Below are positions 25,179 to 39,000 of a stretch of 64,000 bases of DNA, piece by piece. Position numbers and translations under genes: made by a program. How positions within the stretch are numbered: the stretch's first letter is position 1; every line of letters starts with the position of its first letter. Origin of the DNA: Ectocarpus siliculosus (taxonomy: Eukaryota > Sar > Phaeophyceae > Ectocarpales > Ectocarpaceae); contig FN649752.1 in assembly GCA_000310025.1 (NCBI GenBank), positions 1,887,315 through 1,951,314 on the forward strand, read 5' to 3'. Below the pieces are notes generated by a model. It was not told the DNA's origin, searched no databases, and saw nothing but the letters and a program-made list of their open reading frames with translations.

Positions 25179-26337
25179 GGTGTCCACGCTCCTCCTGCAG
25201 ATTCCCCATGATGATGAGTGTGAGAGCAGCAGCAAATGGCAAGCAAAGCTTGTTTTGAGGTAGCAATGATGGGTGTATTGCTGGCACGACAGAGCCGGAT
25301 CCTGAGTGTGTATTGACCCCGTCACCACTCCCCTGCGCCAGCGAGCAATTGCAGGTGTCGTCCTGGCTATGCTATCACCACGGTTGATGCGGTGATGCGG
25401 TTCGGATGGGTGCTGTGTGGCGCAAGCTGGCCGGCCTGTGTTCTTTTCTTGCAGCTTTCGGTTCTCTGTGTCGTCCTTTGACCCGTTCTATTGTTTTTCC
25501 GACACACGTTTGTTTTATCGTTTTATCAAGTTTTTGCGGGATATTTTTCACCAGCTCTCTCACCGGATCGATCTTCTCACGCACCTCCAAGTGGTTGACC
25601 GCCTTGATCGGGGCATGGCTTGTGGGTGTGTGTACATGTGACGCGGGCCAATCTACTCTCATTCTATTGCGCTGCGCCGGAGGCTACTGCCAGGTGCTGC
25701 CAAACCCGCCAAGAGCTTAGTTTTCTTTTTGCGCCCAAAATGTGTGCTGTGCAGTGTCCGTTCATGGTTGACGGGGGGGCAGGAGCTAAAAGCAAAATCC
25801 GTTGAATCGAGACGACGACATGGGCTTCGCGAACCAAGAAACACTCTCTCTCCCCTACCGCCGCCAACTATGGTGGGTCTAAGCCCCGAACCTTTCATAA
25901 ATTATTCACGGGGTAGGGGGCTATACTACTGCTGTATACTCCTCTTGTCTCGCGAACGCACGCCTCACCTCTGTTGTTGTTGTTGTTTTGATGGTGCAGA
26001 TCTACGCGCGGTAGCTTGGGAACCGGAGCAAGCGCGCGACAAGATCCAAGCAAGATCCAAACCGCACGGCAGCGATACAGCCACCAGCAGCTCAGATGCT
26101 CGCAGCTCGAAGCACGTTGCTACAAGCAGGGTCTTGATATCCTGTGCGAGATCCTCAGGGGGCCGAGCGATAAGTGATCCTCAGGGGGTTGAGCAATATG
26201 TGTGAGGTCGCTATTTACCTGATGTGGCGTGATGGGGTCTGCAGAAAGCTAAGAGACCGACCACAAGACCCCCCCCCCCCCCCCGTTCTCAGCAATTGGA
26301 ATCAACCTGCACCTGGGATTCATCTATCTACACAGGA

Positions 26338-26401
<64 letters not shown>

Positions 26402-26627
26402 ACGTTCCCTGTCTGCTCTGTAGGTACGGAAGTACTATCATCTATCTGCTGTTGGTGCGCGCTCGGATTCGAGCGTACATGTGTCGACATGCAAGCCCTT
26501 CGGTCAAGTATCGTATAGAGCAACTGCTCTGTGTCGCCAGGTGCTCACGGAATGGGTCATATATATTTTGGATGATTTTCGTGGCAGTCTGAGGGTCCAA
26601 ATACCTACATCACACATCATATTCCAA
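25179..26627. other. Intergenic space upstream of the coiled-coil gene
   Basis: Would contain the promoter and 5' UTR of the minus-strand gene that starts at 25178. I see no convincing exon on either strand and no clear core promoter motif. A poly-C tract (about 26271-26284) and a (GA)n microsatellite (26338-26400) are present. Confidence 0.5.
26338..26400. repeat. (GA)n microsatellite
   Basis: About 30 uninterrupted AG dinucleotides. Confidence 0.98.
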
Positions 26628-27985
26628 GGGAGGGGGTACTCATGGTCGTGCATGCCGTATAGTCGTTAGACCATTGACCTCGCATCCCTACAAAGCCGGG
26701 ACGGAGCACGCCGGGTTCTCACCGGACCAGGCTCTCGCATCACCAAGCGCGAAGCTCCGAGAGGTATTCGGCGAGTTGCATGAAAGGTGAGCTGCATCCT
26801 GCCAAGCAGGGGTGTTCGGCATCTTGTGCTTACTTCCTTGCGTACGGATGACAGCTGCGTATGACTTTATCTATTTTCTGGAGGGTGGGGGGGGGGGGGG
26901 GGGGTACTCATAGTCGTGCATGCCGTGGTCGGTAGACCATTGACCTCGCATCCCTACAAAGCCGGGACGGAGCACGTCGGGTTCTCACCGGACCAGGCTC
27001 TCATATCACCAAGCGGAATCGCCGTGAGGGATTCGGCGAGTCGCATGAAGGGTGAGCTGCATTCTGCTAAGTAGGGGTGTTCGGCATATTGTGCTTACTT
27101 CCTTGCGTCCGGATGACAGCTGCGTATATTTGTGGTGCTTTCACTTCCAGAGACAGTTGTAAGCACTGTGTAACTGCCTCGAGGACTCTTGACCATTTTA
27201 ACACAACGTGGTGCGACCATCCCCCTTGCGCGGAGTGAGGGTTCTCCACCCTGCACAACATGATGTACTCGACCACCATTCATTATGGTTACCGCCGAAG
27301 AAAAAAAAAAAACGGTAACCTGGTGGCCTAGTTGACGAAGTGAAATGGCTTGTTTTACAACGTCGTTGCCAAGCGACGAAAACCCTATCCCGATGGCAAA
27401 CACCGGGGGGGCGGCTTGTTCTACAACGTCGTTGCCAAGCTGCGAAAACCCTATCCCGATGGCAAACACCGGGGGGGGCGGGGGGGTATTCATAGTCGTG
27501 CATGACGCAGTCGTTTGACCTCGCATCCCTACAAAGCCGGGACGGAGCACGCCGGGTTCTCACCGGGACCAGGCTCTCACATCACCAAGCGCGAAGCGCC
27601 GCAAGATATTCGGCGAGTCGCATGAAGGGTGCGCTGCATTCTGCTAAGTAGGGGTGTTCGGCATCTTGTGCGTACTTCCTTGCAAGGATGACAGCTGCGA
27701 AAGACTTTATATATTTTGTGGTGCTTTCACTTGCAGAGACAGCAGTTGTCAGCACTGCGTAACTGCCTTGAGGATGCTTGACCAAGTTACAACACAACGT
27801 GGGGCGATCATCCCCTTTGCGCGGAGTGAGGGTTCTCGACCCCGCCCAACATACGCTACTCGACCACCATTCATTGTGGTTACCGCAAAAAATAATACCA
27901 TAGGAAAAAAAAAAGCCGTACCCTGGTTGCCGAGTTCACGAAGTGTTCGGCTTGTTTTACAGCGTCGATGGCAAACACCGGGGGG
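26628..27985 (+). repeat. Tandem cluster of three G-run-bounded repeats (copies C, D, E)
   Basis: Three head-to-tail units: C (26628-26884, 3' truncated), D (26885-27487, full, ~600 bases) and E (about 27477-27985, 3' truncated). Each unit starts with a G run followed by TACTCATAGTCGTGCATGCC or a close variant, and D ends with a G run that serves as the start of E. D carries two copies of the TTGCCAAG-GCGAAAACCC subrepeat. All copies in the window have the same orientation. Confidence 0.9.
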
Positions 27986-30010
27986 TATGTATGTGTTCGG
28001 GATTATTCGTTGACGAGTACCCTTTGCTAGGACACCGCAGCCCGCGTTGCCTGCTTCTACGGGTGGGGGTGGGAGGGGGGGCATCGCTCTTCCAACACTT
28101 CTCGTTCGTTTTCATCCGCTCACTGCCCTTCGCGTGGTAATCTTGTTCGTTGGTGGTCTGCCGGGAGTTTCCCCACATGATCTATCTGCGGGCCCCGTAG
28201 TCTGCGTTTACTTCAAAATCATTGCGTCTGCTATAAGCAGGATCGTCGTAAGTATACGTGATGTCCGTGTGGTACTAAACTCGCGTCTAATACCGGACGA
28301 AATGACATAAGACTGTGTATTCAAATCCGTGTCCTTGAGGCGACTCCTACTGTCCGTTTCACTTGACGCAAGTCCCGCGTTGTCCGAACAGGCCCGCCAT
28401 ATTACTCGAGTAGTATTGCGAGTTGATGAGATATTGCATGAAGATGACGGAAGGTACCGCACATCACAACAACTGCGTCTCACGGCGTTCCAGGGTAGGT
28501 CTCCTGCTTTTAGCATGACCGAGACGCCAAGACGCTGTAACCGGCCGGAGGATGACCGGTACAGGTTGGTTCGGTAACAACCCCCACACGATCTCTGGCC
28601 ACATGGAGATAGTGACATGAGGTTGATCAACATATGCATATCATTACTGCATTACCACTCAAACAGCGGTGTCATTCAACCTTCTGATCAGGTTGGCCTA
28701 TTTGGGAAACGCTTGCAGAAAGGCTGCACATCATCGGAAAAACCTGTTCCGAACAGTTATTCCTCTCCAAGCCGAAGACAGACGTAGGAGTTTCCGCCGT
28801 CACGAGCTGCACTAGTCCTATGAACTTCGACAACCCAAAACACGATGGCGAAGTGAAGTAAAATGAACCCGAAAGACTCAATTTTAACATCCAAAAATCG
28901 TGACGTTTACACGTCGCCCAAGAACAACAAGAGGGAAGAGCATGCAACAGGTGGAAGAGCCTATTACCCCACAACCAACCGCGGACGCTGAATCACAAAC
29001 GAAAACTGCGACCGGAGGTGTCTACGCAGCAAACACAACACAACGAAGCAGGCCCAACACTCCGTGAAATCGGGGAGTGAGTGTGGCTATTTTCGTCGGA
29101 GCCCTTTCACTTTCCGACGCCCCGGAAGTCCGAGAAGGGCGGCAAGACTAAGCACCCAACAAAACCGATTGCAGAGGACAGCAAGACGATGTAGCTGCAC
29201 CAATCGCACAAGACAGGAACACGCCCCTTCTTCCACAACTGACAGTACAACCACGCGCCCTCGTACACGGCAAAGAGGAACACCTCGACGGGATGGTTTG
29301 GTGACCAAGGAACCCACCCCCCCGTACAGTGAGATGCGTGACACGCGTCAGTCTAACACGGACGGACCCCGGGATGCTACCCCGTTGGTGGACCACACAT
29401 TCATAGCATTGCCGATGACGCGATACGGGACATGTATACAACAGCAGTGCGAGGATACGGGTAAGCAAACTCGAGGTCAACCATCACGTCAAATCTGCTG
29501 CTCGTTGACAAGCAAGGGCCCCAAAGGCAAAGCAGTCAATAAGCACGAGACGAAAATATATCACAACACGCCATTAAGCAGTTTACAGGCTCCTTAAAAG
29601 TAGGTTACAGGCTCGTTGATACAACCACATAGGTATAGTCTACCGCGTTCACATGAAGGTTTCTTTCCCTCAATCGCTTCACCTCCTCTCTCCAGCAGCT
29701 CCTCACCCTGTAGGTCTCCCGCCTGCAGCCTACCAGCCTCTTCTAGGGGCCCTTGCCCCCCGACTTCACGAACCTCTATAAGCTAAAACCAACGCAGGTG
29801 GGGCCCCTTGCTGCCTGCTCCATCTCCCACCGCGTCGGGGACCATGAACCCTGGCTCACGCGGTCTGAACCCGACGGATTATTGGCTCCACCCTCTTGCG
29901 CCCCGGTCCTCCACAAAAAATCGTGCTGCGCCGCGGGTCCTTTTTCGCGCTTTTCTTCTCAACCCCCCGGCCCAACGTTCTCAAAACGGCATGTGCGTGG
30001 TTGGGTCATT
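27986..30010. other. Intergenic space, 3' flank of the GDSL gene
   Basis: No exon, RNA gene or transposon end that I can support. The part near 30010 should be the 3' UTR of the GDSL gene. Confidence 0.5.
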
Positions 30011-33000
30011 TCAACGAGAAGAGCCGCACAGCTCGAGCACGACGGGGCGGTCGTAGTTGGGGCTGTCCTTGGAGCACTGCCTGATGGCCTCTCCCAGGAT
30101 GTGGTGGAACGCGGTCGAGAAGTACCGGGACCCCCAGAAGAGCCGGGAGTCCGGGTCGCTGCAGACCTGGCCGGAAGGGTTGCCCTCGAAGCAGGTCCCG
30201 CAGGGAGAGGTGTTGTCGGCGCAAAGGGCGCATTCCTCCTGGCATCCAACAGGACGAAGGGCCTGAAAATGACATCACAGATAACATCGAGAGGAGGGGA
30301 CGTGAGAAGTCGAGAGCGTATCGTGTCACGCCTCATTCTCAGCAGGCGGACGTGAGAAGGACAAGAACGTGTCGTATCAAGCCTCGTTAACACGAGGACG
30401 GGCGAGAAATCGTATCAAGCCTTATCGTCAGCAGGAGGACCAAAGAAGACAAGAACGCATCGTATCAAGCCTCATCATCAACAGGCGGACGTGAGAAGGA
30501 CAATAAGGTATCGTATCAAGCATCGTCAACACGAGAACGTGTGAGAAATCGTATCAAGCCTTACCGTCAGCAGGAGGACCAAAGAAGACAAGAACGCATC
30601 GTATCAAGCCTTATCATCAACAGGCGGACGTGAGAAGGACAAGAACGTGTCGTATCAAGCCTCATTAACACGAGGACGGGCGAGAAATCGTATCAAGCCT
30701 TATCGTCAGCAGGAGGACCACAGAAGACAAGAACGCATCGTATCGAGCCTTATCATCAACAGGCGGACGTGAGAAAGCCAAGAACTTATCGTACCAAGCC
30801 TCATCAGCAAGAGGAGGGGACGCGAGTGACGACAATGACGCGACGGCAATATTTTTCGTCAAAATCAACACTGTCGAGGACGTTGCAGCTTCGTGATAAG
30901 CTTCCATCGAACACAAGGGTGACAATAAGAAAAATGGCGGGCCTGCCATACGCAAACAGCCGAGCGCAGTGGTACACAACAACAGCAGTGTTGTCAAATT
31001 TGAGCTCTGAGAGCCCTCTTGTCGTTGACACTCACTTGGGTGCCGGCAACCTCCCCGAGGTAGTCAACGGCAAAGTCGAGGTCGAGGCAAGGGTCAGACA
31101 GGAAGGACCCCTCGGGGGCGACGAAGCCTAGGTTCTCGAAGATCTCGGGCGTGTCCACGATAGCCTAAATTGATGTGTGAAAGCAGGACGGCGGATTGAT
31201 CGAACGACAGACGACAGATGAGATGGGTCGGAGGCGGCGGGCGTGCTGCGAAAAAAAACGGCAAAGGCCTACGTACCCAACAACACGCGGCCTGCCTTCA
31301 TCACATAGGCGTGATCACCACGTGCCCTCGAGCATTCGTACACCTCGCCTCTCGACCACTTCACGAAAACCACACAATGTCTATTTTATTTCGGTCGACA
31401 ACGAAGTGGCCCCTCCAAAGGTGGAGACGATCCCGTGCGCCGCCTGTACTAATATGATGCTCTCTGATGGCTGACGAACGAACGGAGCGTGGCGTTACAA
31501 TGCCCTCCCCTCCCCAACACACACGAGAATATCACCGCTCTCACCGAGAAGATGATGCAAACGACCGGGGCGCTACTATGCCACACAAGCCTCACCAAGA
31601 AGATGATGTAAACATAAACGACCATGGCGCTATTATGCCCCACACAAGACTGTCACCGCTCTCACCAAGAAGAGATGCAAACGACCATGGCGCTACTAAA
31701 ACCCTCCCTCCACCAAACACAAGCGTTCACCACCGCCCTCACCGAGAAGAGGGTGTAGTTGTCCAGGATCCGCACTTGGTCGGGGAACTCGTCGGCGACG
31801 GCCTGGGCCTCTGCGCGTATGGTCAGGGCGATCGACCGTACGATCTCGCCTAGAGGGGTGCCGATGTAACTCTACCCGGACAAAACCCGGACAAAAAAAG
31901 CAAAAAGCAGGCCGCCCAAACATGTCAAAACGAGGTCAAGCTGCTTGTAGTATCGATGCGAGCTACTCGACAGTGGGGCCAAGCGTCTTGGTCCTACAAC
32001 GCAGGTGAGAACGCCTTCACAGCAGTTCGCCTACAGATGAGAGCTTCGCTGCGCTTGACCGGTTGTTTGGGGTCCGAGGGGGCTAGGGCCATACACTTCG
32101 ACAATGGTTACAAGGAGGCTTATTTTTTTTCCGCTCCCGTCCGTTTCCACCTGTTGACTTCCTTCCGGGTGGAAAGAAAAAAAACGGGTGGGTCAGAACA
32201 CAACCAGGGAGGAGGCCTGCCCTACTGGCCTACCGTACATTTCGCGTGGGCATCCGTGACCGCGACTATAATACCAAACGCCGTATTGGAGACATCAAGG
32301 CGAAAACGCTCTCTAAAACGTTGTTGTTACCATGCCGCTCCCGCATACTCCTTTGTATCCGTTGTGACTATACCATCACTACTACGGCTGTTGTGGTAGA
32401 GCAGTACCCTTGGTGCACATCTTTTGAGACTTGACTCACAGACAAGCCTTCGGGGTTTCCAATGTTGCCGAGAAGGATCGTTCCGGTCACGCCTGCGTCG
32501 ATCAGCCTCGCGATTCCGGACCTCCAGGACTCGGCAAGCTCCTGGACAAGAAAACCAAACACAAAAAATCGAAAATCAATTTCGTTTGTGGCGCCAGGTT
32601 CCAACGGAAGGTCACGAAAACCGGGGCAATCGGTACGTACATGTGGGAGACTACCGTGGGGTTCGACAAGATACGAATAATGGCATGAGGTAAGAAAATG
32701 GGGTGGAGGTTGCTGATGGTCTCTTCTCTACCTACCAGCTATCACCCAGCGAGTGGCTAAGTGAGCAAGAGAGCAAGTCCTACAAACAACGTTGCCCACG
32801 GATTAGTCGGAACACGAGTGTGCTTGATTCTCTGTCTTGATGGCGGAAAAGCGCTTCGGTAATACTCATTCAGCTTCTCCTTGCTATTTGTGTCATGGGT
32901 GACACCTGTCGGAGGAAACACGGTCCGCGTAACTAGTGGTTTGGGATAGGTCGCTCGAAAAAATGTTAAGCAACGAGCCCTAAGCCAAACGCGGCAAGGT

Positions 33001-36000
33001 AGGTGCCGTGTGGCGTAACGACGATCACGAGACCGACTGATGGATCGACCACCAGCGGAATACCAAAAATCGTTTCATGGAACACCCGGCACAGTTTATT
33101 CGCACGGAGACACGACAGAGAAGGCGCCAGTACTACCACGGCGGTATAAAACCAAAACAACGAGTGCGCACTAGCCCTTGGTCGACGTCAAGCGAGACAC
33201 AAAGTGTTTCGTCTTGCCGGGTACTCTGTAGAACGGAAGAAAGAGCGCGGAAAACACGCTAGGCATGGGTGGAGTAAGAGAAAGAGAGGTATCGTCGAGC
33301 CCCCAGACAGGGCAATGGTTTTCAATTATCTACACGCCGGTGAAATCCAGCCCGCGCGTGACCGTCAGAACAGAGGAAGACTGATCCTTCGGGTGTCCAA
33401 TTTTGAGAGTGAAACCTTACACTTCTGGGAACATGTAGCTACAGTAGAGTCCTCTGCTTCGGTGATCTAACGTCGAACCAGGACGCCAATCAACAGCACG
33501 TCTTACGTAGAGTGTGTCTCCCTCCAGTACCCGATGAGCTGACCCTCCTACCCTCGGAGCTCCTATCCCCCCCTCTTCGAAACGCTCGCTGCGACCCCCC
33601 TGCCTCAGCAATCGCTCGGAAATCCTACCCCTCCTGTCGTCGGAACTCTCACCGCGATGATGTGCACGTGGGTGGAAGTGACCGTGCCGTCGTCTGCGAC
33701 GTCGAACAGCATGTCGAACGGGACGTAAGGGTCGACGTAGCCCTCGCCCCCGATGGAGTAGCGGGCCGTGGCTGCGCTGTGCGAGTTGAGATCCTCGTTC
33801 CCGATGTAGATGATGTGCGTGTAGTCTGCAAATTGTAGCACACGATCGTTCGTCGATTTTTCGGTAAATTACGGCGGTACACGTTTTTGTCAGTTCGTCG
33901 AAGGAAAAATGGGGCGAGGCCCATCGACGCAAAACTTCATGCTAAGCTACGCAAAGTAGACCGAACCGTTGTCTCTGGTACGAGGGCGTTTCCAGTCCGT
34001 TGAGTTCGTTGAAGAAACTGCAAGCTTCCTCAATCGAGCCACGTCCAGTAGATTGAACCATTGTCCGTTGCGCACGGAATCCGCTCAGTGGCAGGTGTTA
34101 CTATCACTGTGGGGTAGTACCAGAGCACGTATGTACGTTCTGCGTCAGATGTGGACAATCGGTGTCGTCAGTCACATCGTGTGTATGAGTGTGTTTTCTT
34201 CAGTAGCATCGACCGCGCTAACCGGCAGACCAATGAAAATACGTCCGTCTGGCGGCGGGAAAAAAACAATTAACACTTTTTAACCAAACGGTAAGAGGTC
34301 TACCCCCAGGGGGGGGGCGCAGGAGTTGGTACATGTGTGTATGTGCAAAATAAACTACAAGGACAAACGGCATTTTCGCGGGGGAATGAACTCAGCCAAC
34401 ACTCGAACACGCCGGAGAGCCCCGGCTGATGCTCAGGTGTGTGTTCCGGAGGCGGCCCGACCCCTGCGGGAAGAGACCAAACCGCCGCCCGCCCGTGCCA
34501 GTGTCGTTGCCGCCATGGCACTTAAAACGCCTCCGAACACATTTAGACTCTCCGAGACCAGTAGCAGTTGGCCTTGCCGCCTACCTCCCTTTTCCGTGGG
34601 GCTAAGACGCAAGCTGTGCGTCGAGGTCGACCACCACCAACTACCATGCCATTGAGACACTTATTTCCTTGTTTATTGGCACCAAAAGAGTCTCGGTGTC
34701 AACCCAAAATCAACATGGACCCTCAGTCGGTTGTCGATTCCGTTGTAGTATCATACCACGTGCCTATCGCTCACCAGCAGTCTCATGCAAATCGGCGTCG
34801 TTGAAGTATCGGGTGATCTGCTCGTCCAGGGTCTGGTGTGCGCGTGCGTGTGCGTGTTTGGGGACAGGAACAACGATGATGATGGAATTCAAGTGGCCTG
34901 ATCTGAAAAGAGAGAGCAAATGGCGAGCGATCTATGCAATAGTCCCCTGGTTGAGCTTGAACCGCAGCAGTCTCAACGGCAACACGGAGCAGGGGAGCTG
35001 TCCCTTCGAACAAGCTAGAGGTCACCAGCAGCGAACAGCTTGGGGGGCACGATATACGTCGGATAGGCTGTTCCGTGCACGGCGGAGAACAACATGAAAA
35101 TGCGGAACCAACCGCAAAAAAATGAAGCCTCGACGAATGAACAACTGTGGCCCAAAACTTCACAGCCTGGCGGACGTGGAAAAAACGTTTTTCTTGTGGA
35201 ACATCGTTCTGTGCTTCACATTGACATTGACCTACACATACAGTAACACTTTCGATGGTGCTTCGATAGACATCGCAAGAGGGGACGACAGAGGCGCGAA
35301 TGAATCCCAAAAAACACACAAGTGACAACTGTTCGCTCACTACCCATCCACAGGAAAATGAATTTCTTGTTGCGCCTACAGCACGACACGGCTGTTGCAC
35401 CCAACGCAACGCGAGAACGTCTTTCTCGCTTCCTCCCGCCTCACCCCCGTGGGGAGGTCTTCCCCCTCGCCGGTGTAGCCCTCGCAATTCTCCCGGGTGC
35501 GGAAGGTCTCGGTGGCGGAGGCGGTGGCGGTGGCGAAGTTAAGCTCCTGCAAGCATGCAAGCAAGCACCCCGCGGCAAGACAAGGGCCAGCCCACGTGAC
35601 GGAGTACCGACACACGTTTCTTCGTTTCATTCTCTGGTGGGGGGGCAATCACGGACACCTCTCTGCTAACTCGTAACACAACAGCTCCTTTTTTCGGCCC
35701 GGTGTGTTCTCCCTGGGGATGTGAAAAGACAAGACCGAGTCGCCCCAAGTGGGGGAGGACGCAGCATATTTACGCACGAAACAAGCAGTCTCCCGCTCTG
35801 GGCTTGACGTGGCACCAGGCACATACGCAATGCCGAGGCCGAAATAGAGAAACAGCGCCCATTGAACATGTAACAGCCAATCTTCCAAACGCATTTCTGA
35901 ACTAGAGCTTTCGTTCGTTCGACCACGGCCTATGACCAAAAAAATATATATACTCATCTCACACACCCTCGAACAATACATGCCATGTCAAGGCGCTGTT

Positions 36001-39000
36001 GCGTGGGGGGGGTGTACTCATAGTCGTGCATGCCTTAGCGGTTAGACAATTGACAGCGCGTCCTCGAGAGTGCGGTGCATTGTTTCCCCAGGATGATCGA
36101 TCACCGATGGCCAACCAGGGGGCGGGAGAGATGTTGAGAACAGTTGTTTTCCAAAGGCGGGCGCGCGACTGCCCCCCCATGAGTCCAAAAAGCTAGTGCT
36201 TGCTCGTGCTGGTCGTATTCAAGCTAGGCTCGTTCCTGACGTGGCCGGACTTCCTGTACGCCTATTTTCTGCTAGACAACAACCAAAGGGGGAAGAACAC
36301 CCCTCTTCCCGTCTCGCGCTGGGTTTATTTTACCTGAGGCACGTTGAGCCACTCCGGCCACATCTTCCCGTTGGTCATGGACCCGGCCCCGGGGAGAAAG
36401 GCACGGAACTTGGACTGAAAGAAACCAACACGGTGGGCGATGACAACAACGACGGCAGAATGGCATTGCCCGGGGCGTCGGTGAGGAAACGAGGAGGAGA
36501 TTGGCCGCAAGTGTATGGTGGACGAGAACATGTGTTCTGATGCTGTTGCTGCCATGTTTGTTGCTATCACTTGAATGTCNNNNNNNNNNNNNNNNNNNNN
36601 NNNNNNNNNNNNNNNNNNNNNNNNNNNNNNNNNNNNNNNNNNNNNNNNNNNNNNNNNNNNNNNNNNNNNNNNNNNNNNNNNNNNNNNNNNNNNNNNNNNN
36701 NNNNNNNNNNNNNNNNNNNNNNNNNNNNNNNNNNNNNNNNNNNNNNNNNNNNNNNNNNNNNNNNNNNNNNNNNNNNNNNNNNNNNNNNNNNNNNNNNNNN
36801 NNNNNNNNNNNNNNNNNNNNNNNNNNNNNNNNNNNNNNNNNNNNNNNNNNNNNNNNNNNNNNNNNNNNNNNNNNNNNNNNNNNNNNNNNNNNNNNNNNNN
36901 NNNNNNNNNNNNNNNNNNNNNNNNNNNNNNNNNNNNNNNGCGCAACTTTAATCTTGATCCGCGAGCAATGATGAACAACTCGTCAGTAAGTCATGAACTC
37001 CCCCCCCCCCCCCCCCGCACGCGCGCGTGCCCCCGCTAGCAGCGTATTCGTTTCAAGCCGGAGCCAATTTACGGGAGAGGTGCGTTCTTGGATTCAGGGC
37101 CGACGACGGGGCTGTGCACTGCGGGCGTCCTTGCCTGGCGTCTCACAATGGCCGCGACCGCGACCCTGACACTCAAGCCAATCCCTCGGGCAAACACATC
37201 GACCGCGACCGCACGCGCGTACACACAAGCCCCACCCCCCACCACCCCGATGTCAACCAGCGTGACGCGGCCTTGATGAAGACTGTCCACTCGACAGCGC
37301 GCATTGACCGCACGCGCGTACCCGCGGCCCCCCCGACGCCAATCAACATGGCATACGACCACATGGGTAAAGACGGTTCTTTACCAAGGGGCGGCGGCGG
37401 AGATGTACAGGCCAAGACGGACGCGGAGCTATATTAGCTCTACCAAACACACAAGAGACTATGTACATCCGGAAAGAGGCACACACCGCGTCCACTCCAA
37501 AACGGCAACTGGCTTGATGGTGGCAAGCGCGTGTGTACTGCACCTCGCTGTCGGGAGCCTCGTACAGCTTTGGCCAAGGGTACACCCCGATGCCCTCGAA
37601 GACGTAGCTCGCCGGCGCGTTGTACCGCCTGCCGGTGTCTGACTGCGAGTCTCCGAACACGACCATCTGCGCTCGCGCAAAATGTTATAACGTGGGGAGA
37701 TCGGAGAAGCGCCAACACGCAAGACACAGCAAGGGGGTTAAGGGGGGGAGAGTGATTTTGGTGGGGGTGAGATCAGGCTGCTGTTGGGGCTTGCTTGCGC
37801 GTGCAATGCGTTCTCGGCTTGGGAGGAGAAATAAAGACGAAACAAGGAAACAGATCAACAAGACGGGAGGGACTCGAAGAACAAGCCTGTCTGCAAGCGG
37901 AAAGGCGGCAGTAGTCTGCCGAGAGTTAGCCGGAGGGTCGGCAATAGACCGAAGACTTGAGAAGCATGCAACCGGACAAACTCTAGCAAGGTGGGTAAAG
38001 AGCCACCGCAAGTACTACGGGCATTATTGGAAGCTCTTGTGGGCCCGGAGCCAACTCCAGATTCCCATCACATCGTGGCGCGGGGGGGGCTCGCGCTATT
38101 CTCCGCCACTCCGACGCTTTGTCGAGCAGCGAATGGATACTGGTATAGACTCCGCCTATTCAGGTTTATCGAACCTCATTCTCAAACCAACCTTTGTGGA
38201 CACCCACATGGAGTCTGCAAACAATGTCGAATCGATCGAAAGAGCGTTGATTGCCAAAAGATTGGACTTGGGTACACAGAACGACAGTGGTCCATGGCCT
38301 GCTGTTTCCCAACATGTGGGGTTTCTGTTCGCAAGCGGCATGGCGTAGCAACCAACAACCCCGAACACAAAAGTTGCAAGCCCCGAACACAAGGAAGGTT
38401 GCAGATGGTTGAAAACAACCCCAGAATATTGTTCTTCGGAAGGCAAAACAAACTCCTAACTCGTCGCTTCTCGACTGCCGGGCGGGGTGACCATTTTTGG
38501 TCCAACCACGTGCTGGTTCAGTTCAGGAGAGAGCTATATTGCACTGCTTGTGGCATGGGTTCTGTTGCTCTTGTGTGTTTTCCACGCGAATCCACAGCGA
38601 AACAATACTCGCCTCGACCAAGAGGGGGGGTGGGGGGGGGGGGGTTAGTCGTCATATCCAGCGGTGTACCGGCGGGCGTCTAGCTCTTCCCAACCCGTTG
38701 GCTGTGGCTTGTCACCGCACATGAGACGGCTTTCTACTTCACGCACCGCAGCAGCTTTCTTTCGTCGACCTCACATGAGCTTTCGTGGCTCGAGAGACCA
38801 GTAAGAGGCAGCGGCGGAACCCGAACACGGGTGTCGAAGGATAAAACTCGTTTCGCCGTGACATTTTCGTATTTTTTCTCGTTCTGTCGGCGGAAGTGCC
38901 GTCGCGAACCTGGTGGATGAAGGGCACAAGCTTCCCCGAGGGGCTGACATCCTTCCTCCGGTAGTATGAAATGGTTTCTCGTAAGTAGGTGCTATCGGAG

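Noticed and set aside
30343-30800. CRISPR-like array
   Set aside because: Direct repeats without constant repeat/variable spacer pattern, in a eukaryotic intron; the same holds for 48302-48835.
36325-37039. Open frames running through the N gap
   Set aside because: Undetermined bases produce no stops, so these frames carry no information apart from the 27-codon exon at 36334-36414.
37991-38683. 230-codon open frame, + strand
   Set aside because: No recognisable motif, inside the first intron of the GDSL gene on the opposite strand, codon use not exon-like.
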